Positions 22,268-34,600 of a stretch of 64,000 nt of DNA are shown in pieces. The number at the start of each line of letters is the position of its first letter. Position 1 is the stretch's first letter. Both the position numbers and the translations under genes were made by a program. The notes beneath the pieces were generated by a model. That model was not told the origin of the DNA. It saw only the letters and a program-made list of their open reading frames with translations, and ran no database searches. Source of the stretch: Dichotomocladium elegans (Eukaryota > Mucoromycota > Mucoromycetes > Mucorales > Lichtheimiaceae); NCBI GenBank assembly GCA_025716815.1, contig JAIXMN010000037.1, forward strand, positions 62,001-126,000. The letters are read 5' to 3'.

Positions 22268-24841
22268 ATGACAACAACAGCCACGCCATTAGCAAAGACA
22301 AGCGGACTCCCATCCTACGGATCTTTTCCGTATACGTCTGGGCCGCCTGGTCGTGGACGGTATTCGGATCGATTCTTTGGGCATCGGTCTAGACGTTGTG
22401 GCATGGTGGCCTGTTGCGTCCTTGTACTCGCCGGCCTGATCTTCATCTCGCTGCGACAATCTGACGACGGTGGCCAGATTCTCTTTGATCTGTCCGCACT
22501 GATGAACAGCCGCGGCTTTGGACGGGTCCAGAAGGGCGGCGACCTTGCCGATTTTGACGGGTTGGGCCATTATTTTGCGTACACGTACCCCAAGACGCTG
22601 CTTCAGGTCGGCGCACTGCAGTTTCGGACCCAGATGGGCGCGCCGTGTGATAATGTGGTTGCGCAGAATCAGACGATCGCATTGACAGCAGACAACGACG
22701 ACGACAAACAGCAAGAGGAGGGGACATTGCTAGGCGCACTTTACCTCCTTGTGGCTGTTCATCATGGTACGCTGCTTTCGGCTCCGGTAACAGTGCATTA
22801 CGTCGATGGAACACATGGCAACACGGTGCTGAGCGTCCCAGACTGGCAAGTCGGCCACCTTCATCAGGTCAGGCAGCTCAGCCTTCCTTGGCCGGTCAGT
22901 ACGGGTGCAGGGGGCGCCTTGTTCGCGCTGCCGGTGCATGTCGATCCTCGCAAGGCCGTCCGGCATGTCACCCTACCCTCTGATCCACGGCTGCACGTCT
23001 TTGGCATGACCGGCTATCCAGCGTCGTCCGCACGCGGAGGAATAAAGATCGTGCATGCCCGCCCAACCTATTACCATGGCCTCAAAATCACCTTGCACAA
23101 CACACACGCCGAGACCGTCGGCCCCTTCGAGGTCCACCTGGGGAAAAAACATTCTTCATCTGCGTTGCTGAGCATTCATCAGCAGCAGCAGCAGCAGCGA
23201 CGCCGCCATCATCATCGGGTGGTTGTCGAGGCTGTCCCGCCAGGTCAGCTCGTCAGTGTCACCCTCCCTTGTGACGATGGAGGTGCTGTTACGGTATACG
23301 CAGGCGACCGACATTCCACTTTTTCAGATATTACGTTTCCATCACCTGAGCAAGTATTATGTTCTATTTTGTCTTTTAGCTAGACCCCTCCCTTGCACTA
23401 TGTGTGTGTATAGTGTGCCTCGATTACCTGGTTGTTGCTCATGTTACGTGACAGAGATCTCGATCAGCATGAAGCGCCGGCATGGCTGGAAAACGCAAAG
23501 TTTGGGATTTTCGTGCACTGGGGCGTGTACGCTGTACCAGCGTGGGCACCGGTCGGTAAAGAGTATAGCGAGTGGTATTGGTGGCAAATGAACGACCCTG
23601 GAGACCCTACCCACGCCTATCATAACAGTACGTATGGACCCGATTTTGCATATGACGATTTTATCGATGCGCCTGGTCTCGGCGATGCACTTGACCCTGG
23701 TGATTGGCTGGACTTGATTGATGCGAGCGGCGCGCGGTATTTTGTGTTCACGACGAAGCATCACGACGGCATTGCGCTCTGGAACACGTCTGTGACGGGC
23801 CGGTCGCTTGCACAGCTCGGACCGAGGCGAGATTTCGTGCGCGAGCTGATGGATATGGCCGAGGCCGAATACCCGCACTTGCGGCGGGGCGTCTACTTTT
23901 CGCTGCCGGAATGGTACCATCCGCACTACGACGGGCGGCGACTGGGCTGGGCGGGCGGCCCCCCGCGCAACCCGTACACCGGCGCGAAGATCCCTTACAC
24001 CGGCTCGGCGCAGGCGCGCGACTTTGTCAACGAGCTGCAGGTGCCGCAGGCGCTTGAGCTCATTGAGCGCTTCGAGCCCGACGTGTTCTGGTGCGACCTC
24101 GGCGGGAGCAACAACTCGTCTGCCTGGCAACTGCACTACTTTCAGAACCGCCGCCCGGTGGCAGTGAACGACCGCTGCGGCAATGGCGTCTCTGATTTCG
24201 CGACGGTCGAGTACCATCGCAGTCTGGCCGTGCCCGACAGGTTCTGGGAAGCCACGCGCGGCATCGATCCCTATTCCTTTGGCTACAACCGCGCAACGCC
24301 GCCGCACCAGTACGCATCTACCCGCGACCTTCTCCTCGAGCTCGTCGAGGTCGTGTCCATGGGCGGCAACTTCTTGCTCAACATCGGCCCAGACGGCTCA
24401 GGCTCGCTGCCCGACGTCGTCTCCGCCCGCCTCAGGGACATCGGCCGTTGGATCCGCCCCAGGCGCCACGCCCTCTTCGATACACACATGTATTGGGCCG
24501 CACCGACAGGGTACACAACCCCGCAGGGCGTCAGGGTGCGCTTCACCGCCAAACCGGATGGCACACTCTACCTCTTCCTCCTCGATAAACCCTCCGCTGG
24601 TGATCCCGTCATCGTCGACGTCGCACTCCCCATCGTCGTTGTCAGCAGCAACAGCAGCAGTCATGCACCGCCTGACAAGGAAGAACGTGTCAACATGTCG
24701 CGTTTGGTCAGCCTACCGGACGGGAACGTCGTCGACTGGACCCTCGACCCTCAGGGCCGTCTCGTGATGAACTTGTCCAAGACGATCCTAGCATTGGGCG
24801 AATATATCTGGGTTTTTGAGCTGACGAATACACCATCATAA
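22268..24841 (+). CDS. GH29 alpha-L-fucosidase, membrane-anchored
   Basis: Glycoside hydrolase that removes alpha-linked fucose from glycans. Exons 22268-23353 and 23414-24841 give 837 aa. Residues about 45-62 (CGMVACCVLVLAGLIFISL) form a single membrane anchor after a short basic N-terminus, suggesting a type II protein facing the secretory lumen or cell surface. About 300 residues of unassigned luminal sequence, with a Gln/Arg/His run, precede the catalytic domain. That domain starts PAWLENAKFGIFVHWGVYAVP and has EWYWWQMN, FVFTTKHHDGIALWNT, and the nucleophile motif DVFWCDLGGSNN (Asp about 590), then MGGNFLLNIGPDGSG. A C-terminal beta domain follows. An in-frame ATG at 22199 would add 23 hydrophobic residues, so the start is uncertain. 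The acceptor at 23413 is chosen by frame; the nearer AG at 23454 would shift it. Confidence 0.85.
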
Positions 24842-25135
24842 ATAAATATTTGTCCTTTTGCCTTTACTGCAATGCCCGTTTGGGGGGGTTGGAAAGGTGG
24901 AAATGAAACACCGCGTGCGTTAGTCCATTTTCATTCTTTTTTTGGTGTTTCTACCCTACTGACTTTTACCTTTTTTTTTATCCACGCACATCCACACGCA
25001 CGCACGCACACACCCACGCAAAACCTACACCAAACCATACCCGTCACCCCCCCAAAAAAATCTCTTCTACCTTCTCTTTCCCCCCCCTTCATACCCTGCT
25101 GATTCCTGGTCATATAACAGGACTTGTGTATACAC

Positions 25136-28100
25136 ATGCTCCGGTCCTATCCGCAGAAGCGATGCGTCTACCTGATTGTACTGGTTGTGGTCATTATCTT
25201 CATCGTGCGCAATCTTGTCCGACCATCGCCACCACCCGTGGTAAAAGACTGGTCGGTCCAATCGCAACCAGCACCGATCGCTCCGCCTCGTCATCCGCCT
25301 TTCAATGATATACCTCCTCCAACACAAAATGATAATTACTGGCCCTCGTACGAATCGTGGGGTCAGGGTATGTTTCTATAATTTACTGAATTGCGTTTGA
25401 GAGTGAGTGTGTGCGTGCGTGCGTGTTAGGTGTGGGTAGGAGGGGAGAAGAGGAAGAGGAAGAACAGAGAGAGGGATGAAAAAATCCACCTACATAGGTG
25501 TATACTGTTTAATGGCTCTTTTTTTGGTGATCCATTTAGATGGCTGGTCGTTTCCACTCGCCACACCATTTCAAGCTTCGCTAGCGGAGCAATACTTGGC
25601 TTACACTGAACGTGGCCACGAGGATCTCGATCCTATGCTGGCCTCTGAGCCGGTCGTTTCGTCCGATTCTGTCACTGCGATTCTTCGTGTGACAGATTAT
25701 TTGCAAATCCAACCTCAGCTGGCATCATTGAAAGCACAGATCAAAAGTGCTCCTATTGTTGCAGCTGTGTGGCTCGTGTGCTCCGACGCGTTACCTGCTT
25801 CAGTAGACGTTGCCGCACTCAGCAAAGACACGGGTTTCGATATTCAAGTCTGTATCGTTAATGTCAACAGCCGTTACGATAAGGGCAGTGCGGGTGCATC
25901 GCCATGGATTGCTATACTTCCTACTCTTGGTATTGAGACCGAATGGGTGTGGGTGCTGGATCACAGCCTCGTTCGACCGACCTCCCCAGAGTATCTCCAG
26001 TCGCTTCTTCATCTCGCCTCGAGCACCTACCCTAATGCATTGCTTGGCACGCATGCTGCACTATTACCATCCAACTTCCGACCCCCGCCTCCAAACCAGC
26101 AGACCGTCCTCTGCGTGGACACAGACTCAACCGCATCGATCCCGCGTGTCACACAGCCTGTAGACAGCATTCTGGATACGTGGCTGCTCCGAAAGGAATG
26201 GCTTGGCTGGCTTGAGCGCGGCGACGTCCTGTTTGAGGCGCCTCTAGGCTATGCCATTTCGCAGACCCTGCTCAAGCATGGTCATATACCCACTCTCGCA
26301 CTCGCGCCACATCCGAAACTCAGCATCCAAATTGGCTCCTCTAGTTGTGACCACGTTCGACAAGCATATCGCACGAGTCCATTATGGCGCACGAGCCGTG
26401 CCTTGCGTATCCACCCCTCCGCGATTGATTACCGCCAGGCCACGTTGAGACGTGCCGTCAAAAATCTCGGAACCGTGCTGTTCGTGGTGGACGGACCGGA
26501 TGAAGCAGCGGCCCTCCATCCGCTCGTGTGTCGCTTTGAATACACCGTCCACGTCATTCTGACAGGTGCCGAATTTGGATTATCAGGCGAGACGCTGCGT
26601 GATACCTTTGCAAAAACCGACTGCGGCAAGGTGATTGTACACGATCTGAACCTTGCTTTATCGGCCGAAGCAGCAGTTGCATCCCAGGTGGTTGAGGGCG
26701 TAAAGCAGGTAATGCGGGTCGTCCGTCCGTGCGCGCTGGTGTACGTCAAGCGCGACAGACACGTGCTCACTGAGGCATTGGGCCATCTGGACGATATGAC
26801 GACCCCCATTGGTCTTCCGATAGGTGATATCCAGCATGCACTCTGGATTGCCAACTTGCCGACCGACGCTTTGCAGCGTGAGTATAAAAGTGATGAAAAA
26901 TAACAAATGAACTCACGGTGTTCTATATAACAAAGATTGGCATACGCCCGATATCAACCTGGTGGTGATCACTGATCGGCGACCCCATGCGCTGTCAAGA
27001 CTGTTCGCATCGGCGGAGCGCTCGCACTATCTTGGCGACAAGGTGAACCTTGTGGTCAATCTCGAGCAGTCGTCGGACAGAACTACGCGAATGCTGGTCA
27101 ATAGCTTTTCATGGCGGCATGGTGACAAAGTGCTGCGGCACCGGATTCGAAAAGGTGGATTGATGCCGGCGATTATTGAGTCGTGGTACCCCAAGGGCGA
27201 TGATGACTATGCTGTGATTCTGGAAGATGATGTGGAGGTATCACCTCTGTTTTATGTGTGGGCAAAGTACAGCATTCTGCAGTATCGCTACCACCGAATG
27301 GGCAATCCGGAGCTGGAAGAATTCAGGAAACGTCTCTATGGCGTTAGCCTGTACTCGCCACGCAATCTAGAGCTCCATCCTGCTGGTCGACGACCCTTCC
27401 ATCCGGACAATGTGCTCCTTAACATGTACCCGCCCCGCATGCCGTACGTGAGCCAGGTGCCTTGTAGCTGGGGTGCTGTGTATTTTCCTGAGCACTGGCG
27501 TGAGTTCCATGAATACCTGACGATCCGGCTGATGGATCTGAACCAGGACCGGCGCCTGAATGTGACGGTACCAAACAGCCGATCGGCCCGATGGAAGAAG
27601 TCGTGGAAGAAATACTATATCGAGCTAGTGTTTCTTCGTGCGTATGTGATGCTCTATCCTAACTTCCAAGAATTCGAGTCTTTCTCAACAAATCATCTGG
27701 AGACCGGCACCCACGTCAAGTCCACGACGAAGCGCATGAGTGCTATCAGCTCATTCCTGGTCCCGCTCATGCAACGCGACACGATTTTGTCGCAGTTGCC
27801 GAATCAGCGGCTGCCGGACTATGCGGGTTTACCGGTGCTTGATCTGTGGGGCTATCTACAGACCCACGATACACTTGACGAGACAGCAGCAGAATGGCAT
27901 GCACAGGTGTCAGCGTGCAAACGTCGACCGGGACACTATGATCCGCAGGACATCCTCTGTCCGTTTGAGACACCGCCGCCGGCCGAGCCTGTCCGGCCCA
28001 AGCGCGTCAAATTCAAATACGCCATCGAACCGCTTGAGTATGTGTACACAACACGCAAGGACGTTGTTTACGATCCCGACTTGGATGGTCCCAAGGCGAT

Positions 28101-28284
28101 CGATGTGGCGACCATGTCGTCTGAACCAGACGATGGATCGATCTTGTGGGATGATGCCGATATTGACTTCATCCGTGGTCTACCGTGGACAAACCAATTA
28201 TACAATCCGGTTGTGTCATTCGATCAACGCAGAGACGACCTCCAAGATCTCTTGAGAGCCGATGCCGAGCTCGATTTTGATTAA
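25136..28284 (+). CDS. Type II membrane glycosyltransferase (GT-A type)
   Basis: Exons 25136-25367, 25540-26877 and 26936-28284 join to 972 aa. The N-terminus is a short basic tail, one membrane segment (CVYLIVLVVVIIFIV, residues about 10-25) and a Pro-rich stem, the layout of Golgi glycosyltransferases. The catalytic-looking part begins INLVVITDRRPHALSRLF and contains VNLEQSSDRT and the metal-binding DDYAVILEDDVEVSPLFY (Asp pair about residue 621). SQVPCSWGAVYFPEHWREF follows, a pattern seen in uncharacterised fungal and plant GT2-like proteins. The middle 450 residues resemble nothing I can name. It runs in the same direction as the fucosidase gene, 294 bp downstream of it. Donor sugar and acceptor are unknown. 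Confidence 0.75.
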
Positions 28285-30356
28285 AGGCAGTTGGGAAGGG
28301 GAGGGTAGAATGCATCTCCTCCTGATCACCTTTTGTTTATAGATTATTATACATAGTTTTTATTCGTACTACCAGTAACTTTGTAATCATGTGTAATGTA
28401 CTTTATTTTCCAAAATAAATTTCGTACATGAGATAAAACAAAAGTAGGATACCCGATGAGAGGGTCAGGCTGAAGTTCATGAAGAAGCCTACAGTGATCA
28501 CCCGTTATAGTGATATTCGTTATAATGCTAATTCGATACAGCGATACACTTTAGGAAGAACAAAATTGCCGGCTAGGGCTTATTCCAATTCGTTATAGTG
28601 ATAATTCGCTATAGTGATGCAATTTCCTGGAACCGAGGATATCACTATAACGGGTGGCCACTGTATTTCTCAACTGTCCAGTATAGACAAACATACACTC
28701 CACAAAGAATTCACAGCATGACAACGGCTCTTTATCACTTGTTTCGCTGATGCATGTTCTATCCTCTTTATACTGTAATATCCCACCATGTTGGTATCTT
28801 GTTATATTCAAAATGATAGAGGTTACATCCTTCTTCAGTATATCCAGGTCCCAACCTAGAGTCTCATGGTTCTGTATAGAGGTAGTGATCTTTATCCATA
28901 TACATACTATGATGATGCCTGTAGAATTATTGCAAGCTGGACCATAGTTTTTCGACGATTACGGCAGTTCACTAGACAACCTGCAAGATGGAGAGACGAA
29001 TCCTTCGACATCGCTCACTGTTAAGTGATCCGACGCTTCACTGATTCGGGCCATCCGTGTATTGCTTCCTAAGAACCCATTACGTTTTATTTTGCTCTTC
29101 ATTGCCTGCCAACCTATTCAATTGAGTTACAGGCGAGTAGGAGGGAAGAAAGATATCCTCGCGACTCGATGTATGTAGAGATATCCCGAGCCCAATGAGT
29201 AAGTGCATTATCCGTTACTGAACAATGGCCATCCATGGCAGTCATTAACAAAGCTGCTGGTGGTGGTAATTGTTCAAGTTGCAATTCTTTTTGCTTGCAG
29301 CTATGGACAGTCCGCGTCCTTTTTCTTTTTCTGGTCGGTAATTATAGAAGCCTCAAGGTACCTCTAATGATGCCCTGATGCCGAAATTGCTCCGAGGATT
29401 GTAACCATATTCGCTCTTGTTTTTAGAATCTTTTAAATCACTCTTCCTGTCAACAGGCTCAAACCGAGCCGTCTTTAAAGACACGTTGCATTTCTCTTTT
29501 TTTTTTTTCATTCATCAGTGGAACGTCGTTTCCGATACCCTCAAATCCCCTGGAGCAATTGCTCCATCAGTTGCTTTACGACCATGGATGGGTTCTCATC
29601 AACCCATTCTAAAATACATGGTACGCTTCCGGCTCTTTGTTGAGAGTGCGTGCAGACCTCTACCCTCTACGTTTCTTAACAATGCCGTCAGGGTTCCTTC
29701 TCGGACTGTTGATCCAACCGCACATGGAACTCACTAGTTGATTTTGCACTCTAAACCTTCAGAGACATCCCATTTAAAACATCTGAGCTTGTCTGGGCCT
29801 GTGTATACAGTGTATAGCTGCGCTTGAAGTCTGCTTGTTTCATCCGAATGTCTGTATTCTTTCGCGTGGGGATAGGCCTAGCAACAAGGTCAAGGTTATC
29901 ACGGCAAGACAGGCTATTCTGGGTGAGAACAGGGGGGTTTGAAGAAGAGTACGTTCCCTCATCAACGACATGGCGCTGTTTATCGTAGTAGATTACTCGT
30001 TTTCAGAATGCAAAATGGATATAAAAGAGATGGACCTGTGCGACATTGTTCGCCGTGCATGCTAAAGATTTCTGGGCAAAACGCGACTTTTTATTTTTTG
30101 TCACTTGCGACTTCAGAACGGCTAGGTTACGAATTCAATCTTGAGAAAACAGTGTATATGGAAGATGGATCTTGGACTGGAGGAAGGGAAAGAGAGACGA
30201 CGATGGTTATTAATCGGAAAGCACATTGAGAAACGGATGGGCGAGCGGTGCGCTTTTGGGGGTGGGGTGGGGCTATACAGTATATATAATCCTGACCGGA
30301 TGGTTTCTGTTCTATTACCCGTTTGTTTTTGTGATATTTACAATAGAAGATGGCCG
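28285..30356. other. Intergenic region, about 2 kb, containing a MITE
   Basis: AT-rich spacer between the glycosyltransferase (rightward) and the phosphatase (leftward), so it holds two 3' flanks. The only interpretable structure is the MITE at 28492-28663. Open frames such as 29417-29737 and 29939-30229 lack recognisable motifs. Confidence 0.5.
28492..28663. mobile_element. 172-bp MITE with 25-bp terminal inverted repeats, pogo/Tc1-mariner-like
   Basis: The left end 28492-28516 and the right end 28639-28663 are inverted copies matching at 23 of 25 positions, both beginning CAGTG and sharing CACCCGTTATAGTGATAT. The element is flanked by TA on both sides (28490-28491 and 28664-28665), the target-site duplication of the Tc1/mariner superfamily. 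CAGT ends are typical of the pogo/Tigger branch. Internal copies of TTCGYTATAGTGAT lie next to the ends. It has no coding capacity, so any movement would depend on a transposase supplied elsewhere. The near-identical ends suggest fairly recent insertion. Confidence 0.82.
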
Positions 30357-31623
30357 CTAGGCTTTACAGATTTTATCAAAGTCGCAAGCCAAGAGGGGGG
30401 CGACGACGTCCATGAAGTGATCGTACTCGCACAGTTCGTCTGTGCAGCCGGGGATGACAACGGGCACCTCTGAGAGGAGGGCGCGGACATACCTTTTGCT
30501 TGTTCCCTTCTTGGTGAGGAGCTGGAGCATGAGATTTGCGCCGTACATGTCGTCTTCGGAGGTGCGGAAGGAGCGGTTGGCAATCTGCTGCGGGGTTGCG
30601 TCGGCGGTGAGTGCAAAGGGGTCGCGATGGATGCCGAGCTTGGTCTCGAGCGGGAGAACGGTCATGGAATGGCCGTGCTTGACGACCATCTGCACGTGGC
30701 TTGCGTTCTTGAGGTCGGCGATCATCTCCTTGAAGAGCTGGCATGCCATGCCGGATGTGATCGCCTCCGAATTGTACGCATACTTGTACGAGTACTTGAT
30801 GTCGATCGCGTACTCGTTCGCCTCAAAGTCATCTTTTGTGAGCACCGAGCAGAAAGTGCTGACGTCGCGGAAGATCGAGGCGCTGTAGGCACACGCGTAC
30901 CAGACCTTGTAGACGTCCTTGTTCGTCAGCGACGGCAGACCGAGCACCTCCGACAGCCGCTCACGGAGCGGCCCGTACGTCGCGTCGATGTACCGGTTCA
31001 TTTCCACCTTTGGCTGATGGCCGACTGCCTTATCGTAATTGGGGCAGTTCTCCAGAATGTCGATTGTCACGTCCTGCTCCTTGGGTATGATCGTCAGTGC
31101 TGCTGGAGTCTGGCCGGACTGGTCCCAAAACCCGGCGCTGAACGACTCGCCAGAGCCGATACTGCGCCCGACATTGCTCGCGATGTTGCGCACGCCGCCA
31201 CTTTTACCGAGGTCAAGGCCAGCACGGAACGCGCTGTACTTTTTACCCATCCGAAGACCGATCTGGTGAAGGTCCTCGCGGCCCATGTCCGTCAGCTCGT
31301 CCGCCTTGTCCAGCGGAAAGTCACTCGGCGTGAATGCATGCGCCCATTCGACCACCTGCGGATTGGTGCTCGTCTTCAGCACCTTGACAATCTCGTTGAT
31401 GTCCTTGATATCGTCCTGGTTCGGGAAGCGCACGCCATGGCGAACGAACAGCTGGATTTGGTTGATGTCGTAGTCGGCCACAATCGGGTCTTCTTTCAGT
31501 GCGCTCCCATGGTTGTACGGCGATCGTGCTCCAAGATGCCGGGAAACATAGGCGTAATCTTCCGCGGCAAGACTCGTCGATGCCTTCAGCAACACCAGCA
31601 AGGCGATGACAGAATAGTAGAGC

Positions 31624-31625
<2 letters not shown>
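30357..31625 (-). CDS. Secreted histidine acid phosphatase, MINPP/phytase-like
   Basis: Single exon, 422 aa. The N-terminal hydrophobic signal peptide (MLYYSVIALLVLLKASTSLA) indicates secretion. The histidine-phosphatase catalytic motif RHGVRFP sits at residues 62-68, where His63 would form the phospho-enzyme. ELTDMGREDLHQIGLRMGKKY and the late motif KHGHSMTVLPLETKLG follow the order seen in multiple inositol polyphosphate phosphatases and phytases. In MINPP enzymes the second motif is usually HAE and in phytases HD; here it is HSM, so the usual acidic proton donor is absent at that place. A (TA)n run (about 31624-31651) lies directly before the start and probably belongs to the 5' leader or promoter. 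Confidence 0.85.
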
Positions 31626-31655
<30 letters not shown>

Positions 31656-34600
31656 AGAGAGAGAGAGACAAAAGGAAGGAAGGAGGTTCCGTGTGCGGTT
31701 CGTTCCTTCTGAGACAAAATGAGAATATAAGATCGTTTTTCATCATATTTATATAGAAGCTATGTTCATTTCATCCGAACGGCTGCACGATGCATACCTT
31801 TCTGTCCCTCTCTCCTTTTTCGCGCATTTAGTTGTAGAGGACGAAACCTCCTTGGCAAATTCCAACCAACCCGCGAGGCGACCCTTCGTTCGGATCATGT
31901 TTTTTGCAAGCCCTTGGGCGGGCAAAAGCGTAAAATCTCGATGTGGTTAAATGCCAAATTCATAGGTAAAAAAGAGCAAGGGGTAGGAGAAGGGGGGTGG
32001 GGAGAGCGCGTGCGCCCTCCTCCTCCTCCTCCATGCACTTTGCGAATAGGAGGGCTGGCTTAGTGAGAAAGAAGAAGGATCCATATGACACAGGGCTTGA
32101 GCCAACAAAGAAGGCTCGACCATTGTACCCCCAGGGACTGGTCTTTTACTGCTTCATTTTCTTTTCTTGTTGAAAAGAGAAAAAGCATGTACATATATAT
32201 GGGGTCGTTGGGAGGTGGGTGAGGAAAAGAGTGTGTGTGAAGACAGGGGGAGGGTTGATCAGCCTGACTATGAAGCGACACAATAGGTATTTCATTCAGT
32301 TGGTCTGGTAAAAGACGCTTCTCTCAGACGTATTGTACGTGAGGATCAGACCTGCCTCACCCACCCCTGACCTCTCGTTGAATAGCAAGTTCACTTTCTT
32401 TCTGCTTCTCCTTTCTCCGCCCCCACCCCCAAATTCTCCTTTTACAGCTGCAAGGCATGTTCGCCAACGATGTAGGAATTATCCACCGAAAAAAAGAGGG
32501 GTACAAATGTGCCTGGAATTCTAGATAGTCCTTGTAGACAGAGTACCAACGATTTTTAACATAGGTTGTAACAATAAGGCACACGTGACCATGGTTCCTT
32601 TTATAAAATATATCAAGTTCCATTACGCGTGGTGTGAGGAAGTGAGGGGGAAAATTCACGTCCGGACAAAAAGAGATAAGGTTGGGCTTTGGCACGATAT
32701 CGATAGGAAAATGAAGATAAGGGTGCGCACTTTTTTCATTCTTTTGGTTCGTGCTAATACTGTAGATATTCGAATTATCTTCTGCTTGCGTATATAGCTA
32801 TATATATATATATATATATATCAACGACCAAAACCCACAATACGATTGCTAACAACCTAATGCATTGATACCCATATTATATCCCGCGTGAGGCACTTGG
32901 GAACAGATGCCTTGTGTTTTCATGTCGATAGCATCTCTATTTCCAATAGATGGCCTCTAATGTGGCGTCATAAATTGTATGGCTTTCAAGGTTGTCGTTC
33001 GATGCGGTACAAAAGCTAACCTAAGCAAATATCGACACACAGCGATTAAGTAAGTTTGCAAAAAAATCGATCTTTTCGCTTATGTATGTTCCATAGTGCG
33101 AGAATTAGGAGATGAACAGCTGTAGCCATCTTGTGTGCTTACATGTCGTAGATGGCTTACACCCAACCAGCCATCGCTTGCAATGGAGATACGGTCTCCT
33201 TAACGCCTGCACATACTATAGCGTATACATTTTGGTGTTCTCTGGGTGATCACAATGTCCAGATCTTACTCTCCACAGGGTTCCTGTTGTTATGCAAGGA
33301 AAAAGATGCCTCCAATGCTCACATTTTCATAGGCTGTGATCTTAGGATTTACGTCAACACTTTTCCTTCAAGAATATAGCGGTGGAAATGATATGATAAA
33401 GCAAAAGTTTGAAAATTTCTAGTTAAAAAGATTGAACAGAAAATGTATCGGCTGCAACATCACATGAATTGTAAAAGAAGGAAAACAACCCCCAGCAAGG
33501 TTTGAAATGTGGGAAAGGGAGTTTTATTTTTTGGGGGGGGTGAGAGGGGAGAGGCGGGAATCACTGTATCGTTTGTAAGCGTAGTTCAGGATGAGCAGCA
33601 GACCAGGTGCGTAGGCTATTTTTCTTGGAGACAGAAATGCGTAGCTTTAGGGAGAAATCCTTCTTTGGTTCCCTATCGGTAGAGAACTTATCCACCAAAG
33701 GTCTGCGGAGAATATGTGCTAGAAATGTTCGTAACACCATGTATCTGAGAAACCAGTGAGCAATGTAACATTTATTTAACGGGTGGAACGGATGGAACTT
33801 CCTGCTCGTCTCAGCGGGCAATATTCATCTTTTTATTACATTGACTTCTTTAGATCCATTGGAAAAACCCCTATCATTTCGATAATTTCTGGATCCTCCA
33901 CTGTCGCATATGGCTTTATTAATGGCTAGGAAATTAGGATCCAGCCGCGAAGTCCCGTCTGCCTGAGCTTATCATATATAAAAAACTAGCCTGTGCTCCT
34001 TTGAAGCCAAAAATGGTAGCATATACTACCACAAACCAAGATACATCGATACAGTTCAATCATCGAATTTGTGCTGCAGTGGTAAACCAAAAAAGCTTAT
34101 CTTTAAGAGAGTGATTGGCGAAGGTCAGAGAGGAAGATCAAAACAGGACTTTAGTCCCATTTAATCAAGAAATATTACGCCTGAGGTGTAAAACGGTGCA
34201 TCGCGTTTAGCTTTTGATAAGATCATAGGGGTATTGATGGTATGAAAGATTTGGTGAATAATGTACATGTCACTTTTTATTGCTTCTGCGTAGAAAAAAT
34301 GCGGATATGTACATACAAACAAGAAGGGGCTTTCCGGTCCCCACTTATCTCTTTGAAATGGCTTTGCATTTGAGAAGACAACGGATGCATCGACTGATAC
34401 ATGTGACTTAGGGATATTCGCTGTAATATTTGTTGAAGAACGAGGCCGGGAACTGGGAATAGCATTCTAGATTTTAAAATGCCTTGCTATGTACCTATTT
34501 TCAATAAAAGCAAGGTTGATGGGTGCGAAGCATAGCCTAGCAACGACCACAGTCTTGGACAGTTTCATTGCAAAAAAGAGATACCGAAACGCGGCGCTCT

